From contig NZ_CP017326.1 of assembly GCF_001761545.1 (NCBI RefSeq), positions 1,426,001-1,490,000 of the forward strand: DNA of 64,000 nt, read 5' to 3'. Both the position numbers and the translations under genes were made by a program. The notes beneath the pieces were generated by a model that saw only the letters and a list, made by a program, of their open reading frames with translations, ran no database searches and was not told the DNA's origin. Below are positions 25,595 through 34,375 of the stretch, piece by piece. Source of the DNA: Weissella soli. Its GTDB lineage: Bacteria; Bacillota; Bacilli; Lactobacillales; Lactobacillaceae. Positions within the stretch are counted from its first letter, which is position 1. Each line of letters opens with the position of its first letter.

Positions 25595-25625
25595 ATCGAT
25601 GTAAGATTTATATTAAATTTTACAA

Positions 25626-25698
25626 TGGCGCGGGACGGAATCGAACCGCCGACACTACGAGCTTCAATCGTATGCTCTACCAACTGAGCTACCGAGCC
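25626..25698 (-). tRNA. tRNA-Phe (GAA) with a mismatched acceptor stem
   Basis: Anticodon loop TTGAAGC, stem TACGA / TCGTA, T-arm intact. The acceptor arms GGCTCGG and CCGCGCC pair except at position 4, where U4 faces C69. The rest of the tRNA is normal. Confidence 0.92.
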
Positions 25699-25703
25699 AT
25701 TAA

Positions 25704-25777
25704 CGGTCACAACGGGGTTCGAACCCGTGATCTCCTGCGTGACAGGCAGGCGTCCTAACCAACTGGACCATGCGACC
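25704..25777 (-). tRNA. tRNA-Asp (GTC)
   Basis: Acceptor GGTCGCA / TGTGACC, discriminator G, anticodon loop CTGTCAC. Confidence 0.94.
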
Positions 25778-25779
25778 AA

Positions 25780-25852
25780 TGGACGTTACAGGGATCGAAC
25801 CTGTGACCCCCTGCTTGTAAGGCAGGTGCTCTCCCAGCTGAGCTAAACGTCC
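25780..25852 (-). tRNA. tRNA-Val (TAC)
   Basis: Acceptor GGACGTT / AACGTCC, anticodon loop CTTACAA; first gene of the operon. Confidence 0.94.
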
Positions 25853-25894
25853 ATGTTGTTTAATTCGTCGTTACCTGTCGCAACAACAAGATTT

Positions 25895-25923
25895 ATTATA
25901 CGGAATCTTTGTTTAGTTTGCAA
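25895..25923 (-). promoter_or_regulatory. Promoter of tRNA operon
   Basis: Minus-strand TTGCAA, 17 bases, TATAAT, 43 bases before tRNA-Val. Confidence 0.85.
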
Positions 25924-26167
25924 CCCTTTTTTGTATTTCTATTTCATTTCAACCAAACACCCCCGTATAACCGCATTTCAAAGCCCTGAATTTACTTTAA
26001 GTTCACCAATATGACAATTTAATTTCAAAAAACACCGCCCGGATTGCTCGCCAGTTGAGACATCCTCCATCAATATATCATCTCTTTTTTACTATATGCT
26101 GTCCCGTACCCCGTCCGCGTGATAACTTCATTTGACATCGATTAAGGCAGGTGCCTCGCCTATCCAT
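25924..26167. other. Non-coding gap between divergent tRNA promoters
   Basis: Between the two tRNA promoters I see no open frame with a ribosome site, no repeat and no convincing hairpin. Confidence 0.6.
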
Positions 26168-26196
26168 TTGCACACCCTTTATATTTCCCGTATAAT
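26168..26196 (+). promoter_or_regulatory. Promoter of tRNA-Cys
   Basis: TTGCAC, 17 bases, TATAAT, 20 bases before the tRNA. Confidence 0.82.
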
Positions 26197-26215
26197 AGCA
26201 TACGTTGGAAATTTT

Positions 26216-26286
26216 GGTAGTGTAGCCAAGTGGTAAGGCATCGGTCTGCAAAACCGTGATCGCCGGTTCGATCCCGGTCACTACCT
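26216..26286 (+). tRNA. tRNA-Cys (GCA)
   Basis: Acceptor GGTAGTG / CACTACC, discriminator T (U73, the Cys identity base), anticodon loop CTGCAAA. Single-gene unit. Confidence 0.95.
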
Positions 26287-26294
26287 CTCAAAAA

Positions 26295-26333
26295 AATAAC
26301 CCCCTGAGTTTTTACTCAGGGGGTTATTTTTTA
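26295..26333. terminator. Bidirectional terminator between tRNA-Cys and glycosyltransferase genes
   Basis: AATAACCCCCTGAGT / ACTCAGGGGGTTATT arms with T-runs on both strands; it serves the convergent tRNA-Cys and the glycosyltransferase operon. Confidence 0.92.
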
Positions 26334-26337
26334 TATT

Positions 26338-27849
26338 CTATAATACTGCCTGCCAAGCAGTGTACATAGCATCCCCATTATATTGACGGGCCTTCGTATA
26401 AGCTGCCGTACTAGCTGCTAGCCACATAGCTTCATCATTAAAAAGGGCTATTACTCGCTGGGCCATCTGATTCACTGAACCAGATGGTACCACATAGCCA
26501 TCACTGCCATCCGTGACCAGTTTTTTGGCACCATAGTTAATATCATATGTTACCACTGGTACACCGTGCGCAAATGCCTCAACTAAGTTCATCCCAAATC
26601 CTTCACCAAGCGATGTTTGCACCAATACTTGCGCTGTATTCAACACCGCATTCACCCGGCCATAATCGCCGTATGCAGTAAAGATCACTTGGTCAGTCAC
26701 ACCTAACTCTTGTGCGAGTCTATCCAGGTTACTACGAATCTCAGTATTAGCAGCATACCCGATCAACTCCAGCGTGGCATCTGGCACAACGGTCCGTACC
26801 TTAGCTAAGACCTTAATCGCGTCTTCTGGGCGTTTTTCTGGACTCAATCGACCAACATATGCTATCCGATGCCGAACGCGCTCAGTCAGTCCGGTTAATG
26901 GCTGCGCTAATATGGCATTATCGACATACGTATCAGGAGCCGCTTTGAACGTTGCCTTAGGGAAACGCAACTTCAGATCTCGGGCTTGTTCAGCCGTTGG
27001 TGTAAAGATGGCCTTAAAATCCATGGCGCGTTCTTCTAGCACCACTCGATAAGCATCATACAGCTTGCCCCTTTGTGGATGGGCAACATCCGGTGTGTGT
27101 ATGTCATGCAAATACGCATACTTATTAGTCGTACCCGCGATATCCGCCACCACCCGATCTAATGAACGACGGTCTGAAATAAAATTAGACCCTGGATTTT
27201 GATTGGCTAAATCACTTAAGAAAAAGGTGAACAAGGCGTCTTGTGAATCAAAACGAATGTTGCGCCCTTGAAAATTAAGTAATTTCCACATGGTAGGATA
27301 ACGCGTACCATTCACATCCATATGGATAATTTCTAGTACCGGTGTACCGGCTAAATTCAAAAACTGTTGCACTGCCAGGCTACCGTCAGGATTAAAATAA
27401 TCGACTGATGACTTGAAACCACGCCAGTCAAAATTTTCACGAACAGTGGTATTGCCAGCCGCATCATAATAAATGATTTCGTTGACCAAGCCGACGGTTG
27501 CTGGCATTACCGTGATCTTGGCCATTTCACGACCCGCATGGTTAATGGTTGAATAATTCGGTCCATGCCCCACAATATGGTACTCGGCCAATGGAATTTG
27601 ATCAAGTAGGCGCAATGCTTGTTCCTTCCGTGTGACATTAGTCACGCCTTGGAAGTAATCATACATATTTAACACTTGTGACATATCTAGATCAACTGCG
27701 GCGACATCACGATGCAAAAATCGGTTATAGTTACGCGTCACATAAATCGCGCCCTGCCCATGTTCATTAAACAGCTTCGTTCGTTTGGCTTGTCCATGCT
27801 CTGTACCTGAGTTAAACGTAAAAATATTTTCACTAACAAAATAATTCAT
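26338..27849 (-). CDS. GT4 glycosyltransferase, TagE-like (second of tandem pair)
   Basis: Likely alpha-glucosyltransferase of the poly(glycerol-phosphate) teichoic-acid or accessory GtfA type. The N-terminal beta-rich domain (MNYFVSENIFTFNSGTEHGQAKR ...) contains DUF1975-like repeats; the C-terminal GT-B domain has YVGRLSPEKRPEDAI and the retaining motif SLGEGFGMNLVEAFAHGVPV (E-x7-E). 503 residues, cytoplasmic. It follows its paralogue by 14 bases and ends at a strong terminator. The acceptor (wall teichoic acid or a surface protein) cannot be decided. Confidence 0.85.
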   Translation of the reverse strand: MNYFVSENIFTFNSGTEHGQAKRTKLFNEHGQGAIYVTRNYNRFLHRDVAAVDLDMSQVLNMYDYFQGVTNVTRKEQALRLLDQIPLAEYHIVGHGPNYSTINHAGREMAKITVMPATVGLVNEIIYYDAAGNTTVRENFDWRGFKSSVDYFNPDGSLAVQQFLNLAGTPVLEIIHMDVNGTRYPTMWKLLNFQGRNIRFDSQDALFTFFLSDLANQNPGSNFISDRRSLDRVVADIAGTTNKYAYLHDIHTPDVAHPQRGKLYDAYRVVLEERAMDFKAIFTPTAEQARDLKLRFPKATFKAAPDTYVDNAILAQPLTGLTERVRHRIAYVGRLSPEKRPEDAIKVLAKVRTVVPDATLELIGYAANTEIRSNLDRLAQELGVTDQVIFTAYGDYGRVNAVLNTAQVLVQTSLGEGFGMNLVEAFAHGVPVVTYDINYGAKKLVTDGSDGYVVPSGSVNQMAQRVIALFNDEAMWLAASTAAYTKARQYNGDAMYTAWQAVL

Positions 27850-27863
27850 TCTCTAACCCCTCA

Positions 27864-29468
27864 CTACTTAACCATGGCATGGTTTGGTATGGCCGCTAAC
27901 TTTGCCGGCCAAGTTGCCTTGGCATCATCCAGTAATTCACGCCAGGCAGCCCAGACATTGGCTTCAGAATAACGTGCAGCTGATGCATATGCCCCAGTTG
28001 AATAACGCTGGGCCAACTCAGGATCACGCAATACCTGTAACATGGCATCTGCCAACGCTTGATAATCTTCATATGCCACAACATTACCATTGACGCCATC
28101 TTGAACGATCTCATTTGGACCGTAATTCACATCATAGGAAAATGAGATTAAGCCATGGGAGATGGCTTCCATAATGGCTAAATTGAATCCTTCCATCCGT
28201 GAAGTCAACCCATACATCATCGCCTCATTTTCGACCGCATCAATGTCTGTCGTATAGCCCTTTAACTGCACTGCATCCCCTAAGCCATACTCGGCAATCG
28301 CATTTTCGACGGCCTTGCGAGCTTTATAGTCGTCCGTGGGATCGGCATAGCCATACAAATCGAGCGTTACTTCAGGAAATTCGCGTTTAACGATGCCGAC
28401 TGCGCGCACCAAATCATCTAGGTGTTTTTCCCAAGCAATGCGGGCAAAAGCAATCACTTTGCCAAATGTCCGTGCAGCTACTGGTACACGCGGCGCATTT
28501 AAGAGACGTTCTGGCACCACACCAACGGGAATGGTGAACAAGTGAGTCTTTGGTGCAAACCGCAATTGCAGGTCATGCGTTTGCTTGTGCGTCGCTGAGA
28601 CCACCGCATCAAACTGATCAAGTGTATTCAGCGCAAACTCATAATGGTTATTCACCATTGAATGCATTGGATCTTGCGCATCCCCAGCGTGTGAGTTATG
28701 CAAATGCATGACTGTATAAGCCGGCTTTTTCAGGTGCAACAACCCCCAATCGCCCAAATGCGCACGATCTAAAATAAAGACATTTGGCATTTCAGCTGAC
28801 CAGAAATCATCATTCAAACGATCAAAGAAATGCAAGGTTAACTCTTCGATGGTGTCAAATTGCATAACTGTGCCATCCGCTTCAATCAAGCGCCACCCTG
28901 TTTTAATCAAATCATTGTTGTGAGTCATCGTGTGCTTATTAAAGGTCTCCAAGGCCACACGACCAGTTGGCGTTAACCAAGTTTCAGTCCCAATCTTATT
29001 ATCAGGAGTGTACCACTGTATTAATGAAACAAACCCTCGCGAATCATAATGGGCCACCTGATACAAGTTACCAAAACCATCAAATAATTCTGTTGATCGC
29101 ACACGTTGGGCATCATTGGCATCATAATTAACCCGGGCCACCAGTTTACCGGCCGGATCAGTGACTAAAAAGCGTTTGTTTGCCGGGTCATCAATAACGT
29201 TCGTATTAAAGACCCCAAAATCAATATCGCCAACAGATACTGGCTTTGCTTGAACTGCTGTTGCTTCTTGAAAATAGTCAAACATATTGATTAACTGTTC
29301 ATCTGAAATGCCCGCAGCGTTGGCGTTTAGATGGGCGATGGGATCCCACTCACGTAAAACAATCCGTGAATCAGTTTGATGATCATTAAACAACATCAAT
29401 CGCTTCAATTGGGCATGTTCAATACCGGATTTATGGTCAGGCATTGTCGCATTAATGAAAAAGTTCAT
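27864..29468 (-). CDS. GT4 glycosyltransferase, TagE-like (first of tandem pair)
   Basis: Paralogue of the next gene, 534 residues. It starts MNFFINATMPDHKSGIEHAQLKR, followed by DUF1975-like repeats (LFDGFGNLYQVAHYDSRGFVS, a stretch of YD-type strands). The GT-B part has VIAFARIAWEKHLDDLVRA and TSRMEGFNLAIMEAISHGL (E-x7-E). In L. plantarum and staphylococci tandem TagE/GtfA-GtfB proteins act together, one often regulatory; both here keep the catalytic glutamates. The gap to the upstream dehydrogenase gene is 28 bases, so they may share a transcript. Confidence 0.85.
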   Translation of the reverse strand: MNFFINATMPDHKSGIEHAQLKRLMLFNDHQTDSRIVLREWDPIAHLNANAAGISDEQLINMFDYFQEATAVQAKPVSVGDIDFGVFNTNVIDDPANKRFLVTDPAGKLVARVNYDANDAQRVRSTELFDGFGNLYQVAHYDSRGFVSLIQWYTPDNKIGTETWLTPTGRVALETFNKHTMTHNNDLIKTGWRLIEADGTVMQFDTIEELTLHFFDRLNDDFWSAEMPNVFILDRAHLGDWGLLHLKKPAYTVMHLHNSHAGDAQDPMHSMVNNHYEFALNTLDQFDAVVSATHKQTHDLQLRFAPKTHLFTIPVGVVPERLLNAPRVPVAARTFGKVIAFARIAWEKHLDDLVRAVGIVKREFPEVTLDLYGYADPTDDYKARKAVENAIAEYGLGDAVQLKGYTTDIDAVENEAMMYGLTSRMEGFNLAIMEAISHGLISFSYDVNYGPNEIVQDGVNGNVVAYEDYQALADAMLQVLRDPELAQRYSTGAYASAARYSEANVWAAWRELLDDAKATWPAKLAAIPNHAMVK

Positions 29469-29496
29469 CTAATCACCATCACTTTCATTATTAAAA

Positions 29497-30366
29497 CTAC
29501 GCAAATTGATGCCATAACTTAATCAACGCTTGCGTGCCTGCATCACCCAGGCCACGTTGATCGGCTAGTTTGGTATACAAGGTTTCTGCTAATTCGGTTG
29601 CTGGTAACACCACACCTAATTTTTCGGCTTCATCTAACGCAATGCGTAGATCTTTAATAATGTGCTTAACATAGAAACCTGGTGCATAGTCATTTGCCAA
29701 AATACGGGGACCATAATTATCCATCGACCAGTTTTGTGCACCGCCCGCCGATAAGGTGGCCATCACATCAGCTACGTTAAGGCCAGCTGCTTTAGCATAA
29801 GTGAAACTTTCTGATAAGCCCAACATCGTGGCCGCAATCATAATTTGATTGGCCATTTTAGTGTGTTGGCCCTTCCCGGCCGCCCCAAACAAATGGGTCG
29901 CCTTTGAAATTTGCTCGAAGATAGGTTGTACCTGGCTGTAGGCCGCCTCATTACCGCCAACCATAATCGTCAAAGTACCATTTTTCGCACCAACATCGCC
30001 ACCCGAAACAGGCGCGTCAAGCACTGAAACACCGTAACTTTCGCCATCAGCGGCTAACTTTTCAGCTAGGGTTGGTGTTGATGTCGTCATATCCACCAAG
30101 ATTTGACCTGGCTTCGCCCCAGCAAAGAGGCCCTGCTCGCCATAATATTGTGCTTCTACATCAGCAGGATACCCCACCATTGTGATTGCAATATCCGTTT
30201 GTTCGGCAACCTCTTTCGCCGTATCAACCCAAGTGGCCCCGGCGTCTAGAACGGTTTGCGCATGTGCTTTTGTTCGATTGTTAATGACCAATGTATGTCC
30301 TTTTTTCAGTAAATTCAAAATGATGCCAGTGCCCATAACCCCAGTTCCAATAAACCCAATTTTCAT
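29497..30366 (-). CDS. Beta-hydroxyacid dehydrogenase (3-hydroxyisobutyrate / tartronate-semialdehyde reductase family)
   Basis: NAD(P)-dependent enzyme that oxidises beta-hydroxyacids or reduces the semialdehydes. Cofactor motif IGFIGTGVMGTGIILNLL, substrate motif VLDAPVSGGDVGAKNGTLTIM, and catalytic lysine region GQHTKMANQIMIA. 289 residues, as expected. The exact substrate is not readable; GarR/GlxR-type or GHB-type are equally possible. Confidence 0.88.
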   Translation of the reverse strand: MKIGFIGTGVMGTGIILNLLKKGHTLVINNRTKAHAQTVLDAGATWVDTAKEVAEQTDIAITMVGYPADVEAQYYGEQGLFAGAKPGQILVDMTTSTPTLAEKLAADGESYGVSVLDAPVSGGDVGAKNGTLTIMVGGNEAAYSQVQPIFEQISKATHLFGAAGKGQHTKMANQIMIAATMLGLSESFTYAKAAGLNVADVMATLSAGGAQNWSMDNYGPRILANDYAPGFYVKHIIKDLRIALDEAEKLGVVLPATELAETLYTKLADQRGLGDAGTQALIKLWHQFA

Positions 30367-30516
30367 AACAATCCTCCTATTTAAATGATTGAATGATAGT
30401 CAATATATTTGTCGAATATGTTGTCCACCCGTTTCATTACTTGTAAAAATTATAACAAGTTTTCTTTAACTTAACATGAATCAGCGCGATACCTGGGCAA
30501 TTACTTCCCTGGGATC

Positions 30517-30585
30517 AAAAAAAGTATGCCCCACGCTCAAATTCACGTATCACGTGAATGCCAATGAGCTGCGACATACTTTTTT
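30517..30585 (-). terminator. Long terminator after xpt-pbuX
   Basis: Extended hairpin with outer arms AAGTATG / CATACTT and inner arms ATTCACGT / ACGTGAAT, with TTTTTTT on the minus strand. Confidence 0.85.
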
Positions 30586-30591
30586 CATCTC

Positions 30592-31164
30592 TTAATTCAC
30601 AAAAATGACTTGGCCGTCTTCAAAGGCAGCAATCCGGGCCAATGATTCAACACGGATCCCTTTTTCATCTAGGATGGCACGGCCTTTCTGAAAGGTTTTC
30701 TCAATCACAATCCCAACGCCGACAACCTCTGCCCCAGCAGCATCAGCGATTTGCAGCATGCCTTCAACTGCTTGACCATTTGCCAAAAAATCATCAATTA
30801 ATAGGATGCGTTCACCAGCCGAAATAAACCGCTTATCTACAATAATATGGTTTGTCTCTTGCTTAGTAAAAGAATACACGTCTGCCGTATAGTTATCATC
30901 AACTAAAGTAAGGGATTTCTTTTTACGAGCAAACACCATTGGTACATGTAACGCCAAAGCGGTAAATACCGCGGGTGCAATCCCTGAAGATTCAACCGTG
31001 AGGACTTTATCGATGTTATCGTTTTCAAATAGCCGGGCAAATTCTTCACCCATCGCGGCCATCAAAGCCGGGTCAACCTGATGATTCAAAAAATTATCAA
31101 CTTTCAAGACCTCAGTACCAATCACACGGCCTTCATTTTTGATTTTATCTTCCAATAATTTCAC
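30592..31164 (-). CDS. xpt: Xanthine phosphoribosyltransferase
   Basis: Makes XMP from xanthine and PRPP (purine salvage). Motifs: VESSGIAPAVFTALALHVP, FARKKKSLTLVDDNY and the PRPP loop ILLIDDFLANGQAVEGM. The 190 residues equal the B. subtilis enzyme. It follows the permease gene by 21 bases in the conserved pair read behind a purine riboswitch. Confidence 0.95.
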   Translation of the reverse strand: MKLLEDKIKNEGRVIGTEVLKVDNFLNHQVDPALMAAMGEEFARLFENDNIDKVLTVESSGIAPAVFTALALHVPMVFARKKKSLTLVDDNYTADVYSFTKQETNHIIVDKRFISAGERILLIDDFLANGQAVEGMLQIADAAGAEVVGVGIVIEKTFQKGRAILDEKGIRVESLARIAAFEDGQVIFVN

Positions 31165-31185
31165 AATAATACCTTCTTCTAAACT

Positions 31186-32475
31186 CTAGTCAACCTGCTG
31201 CTCACGACCAGGTAAAACAATATTTAACAACACGGCCAAAACGGAGGTGACGACCACTGCGTTTTCGATAATCAACTTGACCAATGTTGGCATTTGTTGG
31301 AAAACCTGTGGGTATACCGTCACACCAATACCAGCCCCAATTGAGACAGCCGCAATCATCAAATTACGTTCTGATCCAAAATCAACATTGCGCATAATGG
31401 TCGTTCCTTGAATACCAATCGTCCCAAATAAGATGAGCATGGCGCCGCCTAAGACGGGGTCTGGGATAATCGTCGCCAAAGCACCAAACTTAGGTAACAG
31501 ACCAATCAATAATAGTAATCCGGCCGCATAGTAAATCGGTTGTTTTGATCGTACCCCCGATAAGCGCACGACCCCGACGTTTTGTGAGAACGTCGAATAG
31601 GGAAAGGTATTGAAAATTCCTGACAAAATCACGGCCAATCCCTCTGCCCGATACCCTTTCGCAATGCGTTGGTCAGATAACTTGGTCCCAGTCAGATCCG
31701 CTAAGGCAAAGTATACCCCGGTTGATTCTATCATTGAAGTAATCGCGACGATAATCATCGTGATTATCGCTGATACGTGAAAAGTTGGTGTCCCTAAGAA
31801 AAATGGGGTTGGCAAGTGGAACCATGATGCATCAGCCACTGGTTGCAGGGATACAACCCCAAGCATGCCAGCGAACACTGTCCCAATAACAATCCCCAAC
31901 AAAATGGAAATTGACTTGAGAAAGCCCTTGGCAAAAATAGCAATCACAATGATGACAACCATCGTTACTAAAGCAATCCATAAATTAGTTGGATCACCAA
32001 AGTTTTTAGCCGTAGCATCACCACCACCAATCTTAGCCACACCAACTGGAATTAGTGAGAATCCAATCACCGTAATCAATGATCCGGTTACAACCGGTGG
32101 AAAATATTCACGCAACTTGGCAAACAAGCCCGCAATCAAAAAGACGAAAATTCCGGCCGCAATCGTAGCCCCATACATCGCACCGATGCCCAATGTGCCA
32201 CCAATATTTACTAATGGGGACACCGATTGGATCGCTGAACCAAGGACTACCGGCATAGCGATACCCGTTAAACGTGTTGTTTTTAATTGCAATAATGTCC
32301 CAATACCAGTCATAAAGATGTCTGCAGAAATTAAATACGCCATTTGTTGCGCGTCAAAATGTAAGGCTGCTCCAATCAACAATGGTACTAAAATGCCGCC
32401 TGAATACATTGCCAAGACATGTTGCAAGCCTAAAATAAGGGCTTGCAAGCGGTTGGGTCGTGCTGTGGTTTCCAT
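31186..32475 (-). CDS. pbuX: Xanthine permease (NCS2/NAT family)
   Basis: Proton-coupled xanthine importer with about 14 helices. NAT motif in the form FSQNVGVVRLSGVRSKQP, and the early QH motif LILGLQHVLAMYSGGILVPL. 429 residues. I set the start at METTARPNRL (32475) because GGAG is nine bases upstream; the ATGs at 32508 and 32490 have no good site. In many Firmicutes xpt comes first; here pbuX is first and xpt second. Controlled by the riboswitch upstream. Confidence 0.92.
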   Translation of the reverse strand: METTARPNRLQALILGLQHVLAMYSGGILVPLLIGAALHFDAQQMAYLISADIFMTGIGTLLQLKTTRLTGIAMPVVLGSAIQSVSPLVNIGGTLGIGAMYGATIAAGIFVFLIAGLFAKLREYFPPVVTGSLITVIGFSLIPVGVAKIGGGDATAKNFGDPTNLWIALVTMVVIIVIAIFAKGFLKSISILLGIVIGTVFAGMLGVVSLQPVADASWFHLPTPFFLGTPTFHVSAIITMIIVAITSMIESTGVYFALADLTGTKLSDQRIAKGYRAEGLAVILSGIFNTFPYSTFSQNVGVVRLSGVRSKQPIYYAAGLLLLIGLLPKFGALATIIPDPVLGGAMLILFGTIGIQGTTIMRNVDFGSERNLMIAAVSIGAGIGVTVYPQVFQQMPTLVKLIIENAVVVTSVLAVLLNIVLPGREQQVD

Positions 32476-32526
32476 ACAAATATTCTCCATCCACTTGATC
32501 ATCGGCATAATTGGAGGCTAAACAGC

Positions 32527-32666
32527 ACAAAAGCCCCCATATTGAATGGGGGCTTTGATTCATCATGAAATAACTGCACTGCATCTATTTCACAGTCATC
32601 AGTAGTCTATGTTTAGGAACATAGGTAGGAACTCGTTGGCCATTCTCCAACAATTATACTGACGAC
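32527..32666 (-). promoter_or_regulatory. Purine (guanine/xanthine) riboswitch with terminator
   Basis: The minus strand shows P1 GTCGTCAGTA / TACTGATGAC (32595-32666) and conserved core elements GTATAAT, GAATGG, AGTTCCTACC and AGACTAC. The two hairpin loops are consistent with P2 and P3. The pyrimidine in AGACTAC that pairs with the ligand is C, so guanine or xanthine, not adenine. The terminator AAAGCCCCCAT / ATGGGGGCTTT with T-run spans 32527-32557. High purine would switch xpt-pbuX off. Confidence 0.92.
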
Positions 32667-32694
32667 AATCAAGATATTCTTAGTTGTTGCTTTT

Positions 32695-32724
32695 AATATA
32701 ACGGACATTCTTGCCCCTGTCCAA
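32695..32724 (-). promoter_or_regulatory. Promoter of pbuX-xpt leader
   Basis: Minus-strand TTGGAC, 18 bases, TATATT, just upstream of the riboswitch. Confidence 0.65.
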
Positions 32725-33054
32725 TGATAAATAAATGAGCGTACCTCAAGTGAGATCGGCTAGCACTAGAAAAACGTTTTACAAATGAATGTTCGTGTTT
32801 TTCAAGTTTGTTTTAGTAACGGTTAATATTTTTTTCGTTAAGTGAAACCAGCCCGAAACGTCTATATATCAGGCGTTTATGGTTATTTTAACGTATAGGT
32901 ATATACCAATTTCAAAAATAAATATATTTACACGCTTTAACAATTATCGTATATTCATAACTGTTAAGGAACATTTAAGTTTTAATGTTCGTATTTTTGC
33001 TCAGGCAAAGAAACTGCCCTATCAAACTCACATTTTTAAGGAGAATTCGATCTC
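32725..33054 (+). promoter_or_regulatory. Upstream region of BMP gene with promoter and PurR-box-like sites
   Basis: A promoter TTTACA, 17 bases, TATATT lies at 32927-32955. Beside it an inverted pair GAACATT / AATGTTC (32969-32990), extended to AATGTTCGTATTTTT (to 32998), matches the PurR box pattern of Firmicutes. A second single site AATGTTCGTGTTTTT is at 32788-32802. The rest is AT-rich, without an open frame. Confidence 0.6.
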
Positions 33055-34140
33055 ATGAATCGTTCTACAAAGATTGCTGCCGGTGTTGCAGCTGTTGTCG
33101 TTGTCGCTGGTGGTGTTTACTTCGCTACCAACTCAGGAAGCTCTTCTGATAAAAAGTTTACCGTTGCAATGATCACTGACGCACCTGGTAACATCGATGA
33201 CCATTCTTTCAACCAATCAGCCTGGGAAGGTCTGCAAGCTTGGGGTAAAGAAAACGGTGTTAAGAAGGGTGTTGATGGTTACAACTACTTCCTTTCAAAG
33301 ACTAAGGCTGATTTTACTAACAATTTTGACCAAGCTGTTGCTGCCAAGTTTGATTACATTGCTGGTATCGGTTTCGATTTGCAAGAAGCAACTCAAAAGG
33401 CTGCCAAGGCTAATCCTAAGACTGAATTCGCATTGGTTGATTCAGTTGCTGATTCAAAGTATAAGAACATTCAATCATTGATGTTTAACTCAGAACAGTC
33501 ATCATACCTTGCTGGTGTTGCTGCTGCTGAAAAGGCAGAAGAAGTTGGTGATACTAAGATTGGTTTCTTGGGTGGTGTTAAGTCAGAAACTGTTGGTCGT
33601 TTCGAATACGGATTCCGGTTGGGTGTTGCTTCAGTGAACAAGAGCTTGAAGGTTGAGTCAGTTTACGCTAACTCATTCGGCGATGCTGCTAAGGGTCAAT
33701 TGATCGCTAACACCTTCATCGCTGAAGGCATCCACGTCATCTACCACGCTGCTGGTGGTACTGGAAATGGTGCCTTTACCGCTGTTAAGCAACACGACCA
33801 AACTTTGAAGTCAGGTTCAGCTGATAAGGTTTACATGATTGGTGTCGATGTTGACCAATCAAGTGATGGTGCATACAAGACTAAGGACGGTAAGTCAGAT
33901 AACTTCACTTTGACATCTGCTTTGAAGAATGTTGGTAAGGCTTTGCAAGCATCTGCTAACTCTGCAAAGGACGGTAAGTTCAAGGGTGGCAAAGCAACCT
34001 TCTACGGTTTGAAGCAAGGTGGTGTTGGTATCGTCAAGAAGAACTTGGACGCAAAAACTTTGAAGGCCGTTAACAAGGCCCAAAAGGCTTTGGAAAACGG
34101 TTCAATCACTTTGAAGTACACTACCCAATACTCAAAGTAA
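33055..34140 (+). CDS. BMP-family nucleoside-binding ABC substrate-binding protein, non-lipoprotein
   Basis: Med/BmpA-type protein binding purine nucleosides for an ABC importer. Core motifs: FTVAMITDAPGNIDDHSFNQSAW, YIAGIGFDLQEATQKAA, IGFLGGVKSETVGRFEYGF, VIYHAAGGTGNGAF and YMIGVDVDQSSDG. 361 residues. The N-terminus is a plain hydrophobic helix (IAAGVAAVVVVAGGVYFA) with no lipobox cysteine, so it is anchored by the helix. Codon use is strongly biased (AAG, GGT, GCT), pointing to high expression. The ATPase and permease partners are not adjacent and must be elsewhere. It lies between the xanthine and PbuG-type permease genes. Confidence 0.9.
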   Translation: MNRSTKIAAGVAAVVVVAGGVYFATNSGSSSDKKFTVAMITDAPGNIDDHSFNQSAWEGLQAWGKENGVKKGVDGYNYFLSKTKADFTNNFDQAVAAKFDYIAGIGFDLQEATQKAAKANPKTEFALVDSVADSKYKNIQSLMFNSEQSSYLAGVAAAEKAEEVGDTKIGFLGGVKSETVGRFEYGFRLGVASVNKSLKVESVYANSFGDAAKGQLIANTFIAEGIHVIYHAAGGTGNGAFTAVKQHDQTLKSGSADKVYMIGVDVDQSSDGAYKTKDGKSDNFTLTSALKNVGKALQASANSAKDGKFKGGKATFYGLKQGGVGIVKKNLDAKTLKAVNKAQKALENGSITLKYTTQYSK

Positions 34141-34161
34141 TCATCATTAAATAACCTAAAG

Positions 34162-34196
34162 AAGAGGATTAACATCATCGTTAATCCTCTTTTTCT
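34162..34196 (+). terminator. Terminator after BMP gene
   Basis: AGAGGATTAAC / GTTAATCCTCT arms, then TTTTTCT. Confidence 0.88.
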
Positions 34197-34230
34197 CTGC
34201 ATCGTTCACAAATTTAGCCCCTTTATCAGC

Positions 34231-34247
34231 AAAAAACGAACTATAAT
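34231..34247 (+). promoter_or_regulatory. PurR-box-like site upstream of PbuG-like gene
   Basis: AAAAAACGAACTATAAT resembles the PurR half site around CGAAC; it lies about 30 bases upstream of the promoter at 34279-34307. Confidence 0.4.
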
Positions 34248-34278
34248 TTCTCATATAAAACTAATGTAGCTAATTTGC

Positions 34279-34307
34279 TTGAATTAACCCGAATTCTTTT
34301 ACATACT
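34279..34307 (+). promoter_or_regulatory. Promoter of PbuG-like permease
   Basis: TTGAAT, 17 bases, CATACT. The leader then holds a hairpin TTTTTCAGAA / TTCTGAAAAA at 34317-34340 without a following T-run. Confidence 0.65.
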
Positions 34308-34375
34308 AGATAAGTTGTTTTTCAGAAAGTGTTCTGAAAAAAATTGAAATCATTTATATATTTAGGGAGTTTTTC

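Noticed and set aside
31865-32521. A 218-residue plus-strand frame
   Set aside because: Shadow of the xanthine permease; no ribosome site.
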